From an uncultured Geobacteraceae bacterium (GTDB lineage: Bacteria; Desulfobacterota; Desulfuromonadia; Geobacterales; Pseudopelobacteraceae), in assembly GCA_903939115.1 (NCBI GenBank), contig CAJAFV010000079.1, forward strand, positions 62,001 through 126,000: 64,000 nucleotides of DNA. The letters run 5' to 3'. Below, piece by piece: positions 37,874 to 45,858 of this stretch. Position numbers and translations under genes: made by a program. The notes under the pieces were generated by a model. It saw nothing but the letters and a program-made list of their open reading frames with translations. It made no database searches and was not told the origin of the DNA. Positions within the stretch are counted from its first letter, which is position 1; the number at the start of each line of letters is the position of its first letter.

Positions 37874-38700
37874 AAGGTTCATTTGCACTTGTAACCGGCA
37901 TCCATTGGGGAGCGGTGATACTCTATGTGGTTGCGACGATCATGGTTATTGTTGGCCAGTTTTTCGACAAGCCGAAGCTTGTCAGAAAGGGCTTCGCAGT
38001 TGCGATACCCGGCCTGATTCTGCACGGTGCAGGGCTTGCCATCTGGTGGCGGATGGTCGGCCATGGACCATACATCGACCGCTTTGAGGTTTTGTCGTCA
38101 AACGCCTGGATACTGCTGCTGGCGTTTCTGCTCTTCACTATTCCTTTTCCACGAATCAAGGCGATTGGTATTGTGGTTTTTCCGGCCACCTTCACGCTGG
38201 TAGCGCTTGGGCTCTTCTTCAATCCGGAGATGAAAACGCTTCCTCCCACCTTCCGCAGCGTCTGGCTGGTGCTGCATATCATCTTCTACAAGATTGCTTT
38301 TTCCGCGATAATCATTGCATTTGCGTTCTCCCTCTTTTATCTGCTGGTGCGGCGCAACCGTTTGAAGAAGATGGTCAAAATCCTCCCGGATCTGGCGGGT
38401 ATCGATATGTACGCGTACCGCTTTGCCGGGTTCGGCTTCACCTTCTGGGCGATCGGCATGCTGGCCGGTTCCATCTGGGCGTACCAGTCGTGGGGGACCT
38501 TCTGGAATTGGGATCCGGTGCAGACCTGGTCGCTGGTGACCTGGGCGGTTTTTGGTCTTTACCTGCATCTGCGCCGCTTTTTCTCCTGGCAGGGTGAGCG
38601 GGCGTCATGGTTGTTCGTTGTCTGTTTCATCCTGACAATCGTATCGCTTTTCCTGACGCCGCTGTTTGAGTCATCGATACATGCGGAGTATTTCAAATAA
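37870..38700 (+). CDS. ccsA: CcsA/ResC cytochrome c haem lyase
   Basis: The product is 276 residues with about eight membrane helices. The haem-handling WWD motif is clear in WGTFWNWDPVQTWSLVTW (about residues 208-225). In most CcsA proteins the tail reads DPKETW; here it is DPVQTW, a notable change. The flanking His of WLVLHIIFYKIAF (about 139) and the C-terminal SSIHAEYF are in the places of the usual axial His ligands. CcsA moves haem outward and joins it to CxxCH cysteines with ResB. Start overlaps resB. A 29-residue microprotein follows 12 bp later. The changed motif may reflect different substrate choice. Confidence 0.93.
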   Translation: MKGSFALVTGIHWGAVILYVVATIMVIVGQFFDKPKLVRKGFAVAIPGLILHGAGLAIWWRMVGHGPYIDRFEVLSSNAWILLLAFLLFTIPFPRIKAIGIVVFPATFTLVALGLFFNPEMKTLPPTFRSVWLVLHIIFYKIAFSAIIIAFAFSLFYLLVRRNRLKKMVKILPDLAGIDMYAYRFAGFGFTFWAIGMLAGSIWAYQSWGTFWNWDPVQTWSLVTWAVFGLYLHLRRFFSWQGERASWLFVVCFILTIVSLFLTPLFESSIHAEYFK

Positions 38701-38712
38701 GGTGGAATCAAT

Positions 38713-38802
38713 ATGAACGTGAACGTTAAAAAAGCTGCCGTTATCCCGCTTGCGGCATTTGGTCCGGGATACCTGTTTATATGGGGCAAGGTTTTTCATT
38801 GA
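38713..38802 (+). CDS. 29-residue membrane microprotein after ccsA
   Basis: ATG at 38713 preceded by AAGGTGG, stop TGA at 38800-38802. The protein begins MNVNVKKAAVIPLAAFG and ends GYLFIWGKVFH: a basic start, then one short hydrophobic helix. Its last eleven residues differ from those of the 116-residue membrane protein at 18610 at only three places (GYLWVWNKVFH). It lies 12 bp after ccsA with its own ribosome site, so co-translation with resB/ccsA is likely. It could be a small subunit of the haem-attachment complex. Function is inferred from position only. It overlaps the start region of the next gene. Confidence 0.6.
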   Translation: MNVNVKKAAVIPLAAFGPGYLFIWGKVFH

Positions 38803-40763
38803 GTGTGAAGTCAGGCAGAAAACGACACAGAACGTCTGACGCAGCCGGTTATTCTACACCCGATAGAGAGAATAATGGCAAGCGTCAGGTTCATTGGGCC
38901 GTCATTGCCGGCATTATCGCCCTGATAACCCTTGTTGTGTACCTCCCGGCATTGCGGAATGATTTTGTCAGCCTTGACGACTACGGGTATATCACAGACA
39001 ATCTGAACATCCGCAGCCTGAAACCGGAGTTTTTCGCATGGGCGTTTACCAACCTTTCCGCCGGATTCTGGCATCCGCTCACGTGGATATCCTACGCCAT
39101 AGACTATTCAGTCTGGGGATTGAATCCATTCGGGTATCACCTTACAGCAATTCTCATCCATGCACTTAATACTTTTCTGGTGGTACGGTTAATACTGGGT
39201 CTGTTTGACACGGCGCGCCTAATGAATAAACAGTCATCGTTCCCCGATTCACAAGGTGCGCTGATAGCGGCAGGGACTACCGCACTTCTCTTTGGCCTTC
39301 ATCCACTCCATGTGGAATCGGTGGTCTGGGTCAGCGAAAGAAAGGACCTCCTCTGCGCCCTGTTCTATCTGCTGAGCCTGATATCGTATCTTCACTACGT
39401 GGGCAGGTCGTCTCAACATCCGTCTGGCACGTCTCCGGGAGGGATCTTTCTTGACACGTCATTCGCGGCATCTCTTGCCTTTTTCGTCCTTGCCCTGGCA
39501 AGCAAAACCATGGCCGTGAGCATTCCGGTGGTTATGCTGATCCTCGATCTGTATCCTTTGAGACGATTGCAGTCTCTGAAGAAGTCACTTACTCCACTGC
39601 TGGAAAAGATCCCATTCATCGCTGCCAGCCTGATTATTGCCATTGCCAGTATCGTTGCCCAGAAATCCATTGGCGCCCTTGCACTCACAGACCTGAAGCC
39701 CTTTTCAATCCGAATCCTTGTGGCCTGCAAGGCGGTGATGATCTACCTCTGGAAGATGGTTATGCCCCTCCATCTCATACCCTTTTATCCTTATCCTGAC
39801 AATGTCTCCATATTGTCACTGGAATTCGGGCTGCCACTGCTCCTCTGTATCGGCTTGACCGCCTGCGCACTACTCACTGTCCGCAAAACACCTGTCTGGC
39901 TTGCTTCGTGGGGCACCTACCTGATCATTCTTCTGCCAACGCTCGGCTTTGTCCAGGTTGGCGTACATTCCATGGCGGACCGTTTCACATATCTGCCAAG
40001 TCTGGCCCCTTTCCTGCTGACCGGTATTGCCGTATTAAAGATGGGAGTGCCGACCGGCGACGGTACGCCAGCCAGCCAATGGCACGGGCTGCGTCTTCTC
40101 GCACTGTTCGTGGCAGTAACGTGCGCCCTGTCATTTGCAACGGTGAAACAGATAGCCGTTTGGAAAAACAGCCTCATACTCTGGAACTATGTCATTGAAA
40201 ATGGGGCTACATACAATCCAATGGCATTTAACAGCCGCGGCCATGTTTTCAAGGACATGGGTAATTTTGACGCTGCTATTGCCGACTACACTGTTGCCAG
40301 CGAGCAAGAACCGGCCAGAGTAGAATATCTGGTCAGCCGGGCAGTCGCCTATGCGGAAAAAGGCCAACTGGAACAGTCCCTGGCGGACCTTAACAGAGCC
40401 ATTGAGCTAAATCCGTCAGAATACATGGCTTTTAACAACCGGGCAAATGTCTGGTATCGCAAAGGCGACTCTGATCGTGCCATGGCGGATTTAAATCGAG
40501 CTATATCGTTCAAGCCATCGGAACAGTTAGCCTATTTCAATCGCGCAACACTACGGGCAATTAAGGGTGATTCCGAACAGGCTATCGAAGACTATTCCCG
40601 GGTTCTGGCGCTCAACCCGCTGCGTGCTGATGTGTATATCGAACGAGGTGACCTGTATATGAAAAGGGGCGCCATGGACCTCGCAGCCCGTGACTACATC
40701 AGGGCAGGCACACTCGGCGACAGAAGCCGGATGCCTCGGAGCGGCGAAAGGCATTCACCGTGA
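38781..40763 (+). CDS. TMTC-like membrane protein with TPR tail, copy 1
   Basis: The product is 660 residues. After a basic cytoplasmic N terminus come about eleven membrane helices (50-475) with the GT-C signatures NDFVSLDDYGYI (acidic DD motif), LSAGFWHPLTWISYAID and FGLHPLHVESVVWVSERKDLL. The last ~170 residues are about five TPR repeats (FNSRGHVFKDMGNFDAAIADY ...). This is the domain plan of TMTC-type O-mannosyltransferase-like proteins, which likely transfer a sugar from a lipid carrier. The start overlaps the microprotein; a GTG at 38805 would avoid that. The stop overlaps the next gene start (GTGA). A paralogue lies at 45859. Confidence 0.82.
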   Translation: MGQGFSLSVKSGRKRHRTSDAAGYSTPDRENNGKRQVHWAVIAGIIALITLVVYLPALRNDFVSLDDYGYITDNLNIRSLKPEFFAWAFTNLSAGFWHPLTWISYAIDYSVWGLNPFGYHLTAILIHALNTFLVVRLILGLFDTARLMNKQSSFPDSQGALIAAGTTALLFGLHPLHVESVVWVSERKDLLCALFYLLSLISYLHYVGRSSQHPSGTSPGGIFLDTSFAASLAFFVLALASKTMAVSIPVVMLILDLYPLRRLQSLKKSLTPLLEKIPFIAASLIIAIASIVAQKSIGALALTDLKPFSIRILVACKAVMIYLWKMVMPLHLIPFYPYPDNVSILSLEFGLPLLLCIGLTACALLTVRKTPVWLASWGTYLIILLPTLGFVQVGVHSMADRFTYLPSLAPFLLTGIAVLKMGVPTGDGTPASQWHGLRLLALFVAVTCALSFATVKQIAVWKNSLILWNYVIENGATYNPMAFNSRGHVFKDMGNFDAAIADYTVASEQEPARVEYLVSRAVAYAEKGQLEQSLADLNRAIELNPSEYMAFNNRANVWYRKGDSDRAMADLNRAISFKPSEQLAYFNRATLRAIKGDSEQAIEDYSRVLALNPLRADVYIERGDLYMKRGAMDLAARDYIRAGTLGDRSRMPRSGERHSP

Positions 40764-43186
40764 AAAGGGGCACAAAGTTGAAAAACCCAGTCGCTGACAC
40801 AAGTACTTTCGACACCGCGCCAACGAAAAAGCCTTTTTTCAACATCCGGGAGAGCGCTCTTCCGCTTGCAATACTTGCACTCCTGCCTGTCATGCTGATG
40901 GGTACAATCCTTTTTTCCGGTACTCATATCGTTGGCAGCCCAACGACCGATGCCCGGATTCAGTTCCTGTATACCCGCTTCTTCGGTTTCAATGAAGTGG
41001 CGCATCTCTCGCTCCCGCTCTGGAACCCGCATGTATTTGGCGGGACGCCATTCGTGGGTACGCTGCAGTCGGCGGTTTTCTATCCCCTTAACCTGTTGTT
41101 TGCCCTGTTTCCAATAGCCCCGGCAATGAACTGGAGCATTGCCCTGCATCTGGGGCTTTCCGGGATTTTCACCTATCTCCTTCTGAACAAATACGGAGCA
41201 TCCCCATGCGGTGCATTTGTAGCAGGAGTGGTGTATACCTTTTCCGGACCGCAGTTTCTACATGTCTATGCCGGCCACCTCAATGCCCTGAGCGCCATGG
41301 TCTGGACCCCACTTATGTTTCTGCTGCTGGAGAACCTGATCGAAAAGAAACGACTCGTCGACAGTGTGCTCCTCGGTATGGCCATCGCAATGCAGTTCCT
41401 GGCTGGACAGCCGCAGTACGTTTTTTATACCATGATCGCCCTGTTTCTCTACCTGCTGTTTAACCTGGCATTTTTCAAAACTGACGGTCAATCGAAGCCC
41501 GCCTTCAAAGTTGTGTCGCTTCTGTTCCTCCTGGCCGTGGTTATAAGTATTGCGCTTTCTGCGATTCAGATTCTGCCTACAATGGAAATGACCCGTTATT
41601 CCACGCGCCAGAACCTCTCATTTGACTGGGTTGCCCAGTTTTCCTTTCCACCGGGCAATCTGATCACCTACCTGATCCCTGACTTTTTTGGAGACATGAG
41701 CACGGTCTCTTATTGGGGAAAAAACTATCTCTGGGAGATGAGCGTCTACGTTGGTATCATGCCGCTGCTGCTGGTGGTCCTGGCCACAGTACGGGCCGAG
41801 CGGCGCATTGTCTGGTTCTATGTGTGGCTGGCCATCATATCCCTGTTGTTCGCATTCGGGAAATATACCCCTCTCCTGAAAATTGCCTACACCATTATTC
41901 CCGGATTCCACCTCTTCCGGGGGGTGTCGAAATTCATCTTCCTGAATGCCTTTTCCCTGGCAGTACTAAGCGGTTTTGGCGTTGATATCCTTGTCAGATC
42001 CGGTCAGAACAGCGTGGTGAAAAAAATCGTCCTCTGGTCATCTGGGACTATCCTGGCGGTAATCCTGCTCTTCCTGGCCGTTTTCGATGCGACATGGTTC
42101 GGTAAGGCCATTGTCGGGTCAGTTTCTTCAGGAGACTTCTATTTCACCGCCGGGCAATTCCTTGATGCCCGGTTCGTTCAGTCGGCTTGGACCCTGTTTC
42201 GTAGCAGATCTTTGCTGGCCCTGGGCCTGGTTATCGCGTCACTTCTGGTTCTTTTTTCGTCACGTTTCACCTGGATGAACCGGGGTTGGCTGCAGCTGGT
42301 AATTGCTGCCGTTGTGGTCGGTGACCTGTTGCTCTTCAGCACCAGCTATCTGGCTTCATTCGACAGCAGACAGGCCTTCGGTAATCCTCAGGCCATGGAG
42401 TTCCTGCACCGTGACCAGCAGCCGTTCCGCGTTATCACGCCGGGTGCCGACGCTAATTTCGGCATGGCCAACAGCCAGGAAACCCTGGGGGGGTATGACA
42501 CCATCATGCTGAAACGATTCAGCGAATTCATCAATCTGGCCCGGAACATGTCTCCTGATGAACCGGAATTGTATGTGGATGTCAACGGGTGCAACAGGCT
42601 GACCGATATGCTTAATGCCAAATATATTCTAACAGGAGCGGATTCACCTCCCCTCGATCTGACTGCTGCCCGTTTGGTCTTCTCCAACAATGCCGCACGA
42701 ATCTACGAAACTTCCTGCGCTTTGCCCCGTGCTTTTGTGGTATATGCCGCGCGAATAGCTACCAACCGGCACGGAGTGTTTCAGGAGCTGACCAGGCCCG
42801 ATTTTGACCCCTTAAACTATGCCATTCTTGAGGAGCAGGTTCCCGGTCTCTCTTCCGGTCCTGCGACCCGGAACGCATTAATTCCATCCTTTGTGCGACG
42901 CACTTCACAGGAGGTGACCATTGATGCGGAGCTTGACCGCACAGGACTGCTGCTACTGGGTGACACCTGGTTTCCTGGTTGGAAGGCACGTGTGGATGGC
43001 CAGGATACCAATATTTATCCGGCAAATTACGTGATGAGGGCTGTTCTGGTTCCGGCCGGAAAGCACCGGGTTGAATTCCGGTATGAACCCTCCTCTTTTA
43101 GAGTTGGCGCGGCAATCACCTTGTTAGCTCTGGTGGCCTCGTGCGTGGTGCTTGTGCGGCATTGCCGGTGCGGAGAGCCGGAATGA
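40760..43186 (+). CDS. YfhO-like GT-C membrane protein
   Basis: The product is 808 residues, GTG start overlapping the previous stop by four bases. About twelve membrane helices, with the loop STDARIQFLYTRFF and PLWNPHVFGGTPFVGTLQ near the N terminus. This is the YfhO pattern (PxWNPxxFxGxP). A periplasmic domain lies in the last 250 residues and a final helix at the end (AITLLALVASCVVLV). YfhO proteins are linked to adding sugars to teichoic acids or other surface polymers from lipid-linked donors. Tightly coupled to the genes on both sides (overlaps of 4 bp), so it belongs to a glycan operon from about 38713 to 44580 or beyond. Confidence 0.83.
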   Translation: MKRGTKLKNPVADTSTFDTAPTKKPFFNIRESALPLAILALLPVMLMGTILFSGTHIVGSPTTDARIQFLYTRFFGFNEVAHLSLPLWNPHVFGGTPFVGTLQSAVFYPLNLLFALFPIAPAMNWSIALHLGLSGIFTYLLLNKYGASPCGAFVAGVVYTFSGPQFLHVYAGHLNALSAMVWTPLMFLLLENLIEKKRLVDSVLLGMAIAMQFLAGQPQYVFYTMIALFLYLLFNLAFFKTDGQSKPAFKVVSLLFLLAVVISIALSAIQILPTMEMTRYSTRQNLSFDWVAQFSFPPGNLITYLIPDFFGDMSTVSYWGKNYLWEMSVYVGIMPLLLVVLATVRAERRIVWFYVWLAIISLLFAFGKYTPLLKIAYTIIPGFHLFRGVSKFIFLNAFSLAVLSGFGVDILVRSGQNSVVKKIVLWSSGTILAVILLFLAVFDATWFGKAIVGSVSSGDFYFTAGQFLDARFVQSAWTLFRSRSLLALGLVIASLLVLFSSRFTWMNRGWLQLVIAAVVVGDLLLFSTSYLASFDSRQAFGNPQAMEFLHRDQQPFRVITPGADANFGMANSQETLGGYDTIMLKRFSEFINLARNMSPDEPELYVDVNGCNRLTDMLNAKYILTGADSPPLDLTAARLVFSNNAARIYETSCALPRAFVVYAARIATNRHGVFQELTRPDFDPLNYAILEEQVPGLSSGPATRNALIPSFVRRTSQEVTIDAELDRTGLLLLGDTWFPGWKARVDGQDTNIYPANYVMRAVLVPAGKHRVEFRYEPSSFRVGAAITLLALVASCVVLVRHCRCGEPE

Positions 43187-44580
43187 GAATACTTCTCCTC
43201 AGCCCGCCCGGGGCGCAGATATACATCAGGGACTACTATTGCAGTAAGTTCTCCAAGTCCAACTACCTGTTTCATCCTGTGGACCTACTTATGCTCAGCG
43301 GCAGGCTGGCGGAGCACCATGAGGTGCACGTGCTGGATGCCATGGCCGACAGGATCGATTTTGCAGCGGCAAAAGACGCCATTGAAACGCTTGCGCCCGA
43401 CATCATCATCGCCATGATCGGAGCGGTTTCGGCGGAGGAAGACTGTGCCTTTCTTGCCAGTCTGTACGCTGCGCAGCGCAGGATTGCGGTTACCGGTGAC
43501 ATCGTGCTTGAGGATACCGAAACCTGGTTGAAGCAGCACCCGGCAATCGATGCTGCCCTGCTGGATTTCACCAGCGAGGATATTGTACGTTATGTCGAAG
43601 GGGATACCGATCTGCCCAGTATTATCACCAGACGCAACCGTCAGCGCAGCAATGGTTTCTGTCGCCCGAGAAACAGGGAGTATTCTATTCCGGTTCCCCG
43701 CCATGATCAGTTCGTATCCCGTAATTATTGTTTCCCGTTCGTTCATCACTGGAACTTCGCCACAGTGTTGACCGACTACGGGTGTCCCTATACCTGCACC
43801 TTCTGCAACATGAGTAAAATCGGCTACCAGTTCCGTCCTGTTGACAATGTCATGGAGGAGTTTCGATTTCTGAAGAAGCTGGGTAAACGGGAGCTGTTTG
43901 TCATCGACCAGAGTTTTGGCGTCTGCAGGGAACGGACCTTTGAGCTGTGCGCCCGTATGCAGGAGGAGAATTTCCAGTTTGGCTGGGCCTGCTTCTCTCG
44001 TGTCGACCTGCTGACGGACGAGCTCATAGCTGCTATGCAGTCGGCCGGTTGCCATACTATCATGCTTGGCGTGGAAACGGCCAGCCCGGAGCTGCTGGAA
44101 ATTTATCGCAAAGGGTACACCAAAGAGCAGATCAGGAAGGCTTTCCAGCTGTGCAAAACCCGAAAAATACGCACCGTGGCTACCTTCATTCTGGGACTTC
44201 CCGAAGAGACCGAGGAGTCTGCCAATGAAACAATTCAGTTTGCACTGGAGCTGGGGTGTGATTTTGCATCGTTCAACATTGCCGTGCCCCGCATGGGGAC
44301 GCCACTGCGCCAGAAGGCGATCCGGGAATGCCTGATCACTCCGGAGCTCGTTACCATGGATCAGGCTGGGTCACACATTGCCATGCCCACCAGGCATCTA
44401 TCGAAACAGCAGGTGAAAAAAATTAGGGACCGTGCCATGATCAGCTTCTATCTCCGCCCTTCATACCTGTGGCAGCGCGCCGCGAGCATTCGGACCTGGT
44501 ATGAACTGGGGGAGCATCTTTCCGAAGGGTGGTATCTGTTCAAAGGCATTTGGCAGGGAGGCAACCATGAAGAGGAGTGA
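43183..44580 (+). CDS. B12-binding-type radical SAM protein
   Basis: 465 residues from the ATG at 43183, which overlaps the YfhO stop (ATGA); an in-frame GTG at 43141 is less likely. N-terminal half resembles a cobalamin-binding domain (LLSPPGAQIYIRDYY, DIIIAMIGAVSAEEDCAFL) although the classic DxHxxG is not evident. The radical SAM cluster site is CPYTCTFC (CX3CX2C) near residue 207, followed by GVETASPELLEIYRKGYT and TFILGLPEETEES, as in class B methyltransferase-like enzymes. It is distinct from the BchE-like pair. It lies in the glycan operon, so modification of a lipid carrier or sugar is plausible. The substrate is not known. Confidence 0.82.
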   Translation: MRILLLSPPGAQIYIRDYYCSKFSKSNYLFHPVDLLMLSGRLAEHHEVHVLDAMADRIDFAAAKDAIETLAPDIIIAMIGAVSAEEDCAFLASLYAAQRRIAVTGDIVLEDTETWLKQHPAIDAALLDFTSEDIVRYVEGDTDLPSIITRRNRQRSNGFCRPRNREYSIPVPRHDQFVSRNYCFPFVHHWNFATVLTDYGCPYTCTFCNMSKIGYQFRPVDNVMEEFRFLKKLGKRELFVIDQSFGVCRERTFELCARMQEENFQFGWACFSRVDLLTDELIAAMQSAGCHTIMLGVETASPELLEIYRKGYTKEQIRKAFQLCKTRKIRTVATFILGLPEETEESANETIQFALELGCDFASFNIAVPRMGTPLRQKAIRECLITPELVTMDQAGSHIAMPTRHLSKQQVKKIRDRAMISFYLRPSYLWQRAASIRTWYELGEHLSEGWYLFKGIWQGGNHEEE

Positions 44581-44628
44581 TGTTGTACGCATGGCGGCAC
44601 CCGCCAACCACATTCCTGCAGGTCGCCC

Positions 44629-45852
44629 ATGAACATTGAACTGGTCAGAAAACTTGATTATTTCCTCGGCGTGCCGCTCTGCTTCCTCGGCACCTTCATG
44701 AAAAAATGTGCCCGTATACTGGGCTCAGGCCAAAAACCGGGCCGACCGAAAAATATTCTGTTGATTGAGCTGTCTGAAATGGGGAGTGTTATCCTGGCTG
44801 ACCCCGCCATGTTGAAACTGAAACAATCAGCCGGGGCGCAACTGCATTTTGCCATCTTTCGGAAAAACAGGGCTAGTCTTGAGTTTTTCAATACGGTTCC
44901 TCCGGAAAACATATTCCTGATGGGAGATTCCGGTCTTCTGGACGTTGCGATGAGTGCGGTGCGCTTTTTTTTATGGACCAGAGAGAAACAGATTGACACG
45001 GTGCTGGACCTGGAACTGTTTTCCCGTTTTACCGCACTGCTCACCGGCTTTTCCGGAGCGTCCCGCACCGCAGGCTTTTACGGGTTTTTCAACGAGGGGC
45101 TGTACCGGGGTGATTTCCTGACTCATAAAGTGGCCTACAATCCACATCTGCATATGTCCAAAAATTTCATTTCCCTGGTGAATGCTCTCATGGCTGATAA
45201 TGGGGAAGTCCCCTACTCTAAGAGCCTGATAAGCGATGGTGAGATTGTCCTGCGCACCGTTGAGCCACGGGCAGAAGAGAGGGAAGCTGTTCTGACAAAG
45301 ATTGCCGATGTATTTCCCGCATTTTTACCGGATCATCACCGGGTAATCCTGTTTAACACCAATTCTTCCGACCTTATTCCGCTGCGGCGCTGGCCAAAGG
45401 AGAATTACGCCCGGCTTGCCCGAATGATTCTGAACACATACCCCGACACCATTATCCTACTGACCGGTAGCCCGGATGAAAGCTCCGACAAGCAAAACCT
45501 GGTTGCTGCAATAGCCAACGATCGCTGCATCAATTTCGCCGGCAAAACGTCCATATCCGAACTGGTGGCGCTGTATTCGGTAAGTGCGTTCATGTTGTCA
45601 AATGACTCGGGCCCGGCACATTTTGCCTCAGTGACCAGGATGCCGGTTTTTGTGTTCTTCGGACCGGAGACGCCGGCAATCTATGGCCCGCTGGGACCCA
45701 TGACCCCCATTTATTCCGGCCTGGCCTGCTCACCCTGCGTGTCAGCCATTAACCATCGGAAAAGTCCCTGCAAGGACAATGTCTGCCTTCAGATCATTTC
45801 TCCGGAGCAGGTGTACTCAATGATCAAGCCACACTGTGAATGCCCAGGCTGA
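44629..45852 (+). CDS. GT9 family (heptosyltransferase-like) glycosyltransferase
   Basis: The product is 407 residues. It has the two-Rossmann GT-B fold seen in ADP-heptose:LPS heptosyltransferases: NILLIELSEMGSVILADPAM at about 44, then RRWPKENYARLARMI, LLTGSPDESSDKQ, and NDSGPAHFASVTRMPVFVFFGPETP near 325-350, where NDSGPAH is the donor-binding signature. C-terminal Cys residues in SPCVSAINHRKSPC are common in this family. Probably cytoplasmic and acting on a lipid-linked acceptor before the membrane enzymes around it. It follows the radical SAM gene by 48 bp and precedes the second TMTC-like gene by 6 bp. Confidence 0.88.
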   Translation: MNIELVRKLDYFLGVPLCFLGTFMKKCARILGSGQKPGRPKNILLIELSEMGSVILADPAMLKLKQSAGAQLHFAIFRKNRASLEFFNTVPPENIFLMGDSGLLDVAMSAVRFFLWTREKQIDTVLDLELFSRFTALLTGFSGASRTAGFYGFFNEGLYRGDFLTHKVAYNPHLHMSKNFISLVNALMADNGEVPYSKSLISDGEIVLRTVEPRAEEREAVLTKIADVFPAFLPDHHRVILFNTNSSDLIPLRRWPKENYARLARMILNTYPDTIILLTGSPDESSDKQNLVAAIANDRCINFAGKTSISELVALYSVSAFMLSNDSGPAHFASVTRMPVFVFFGPETPAIYGPLGPMTPIYSGLACSPCVSAINHRKSPCKDNVCLQIISPEQVYSMIKPHCECPG

Positions 45853-45858
45853 AAGTAT

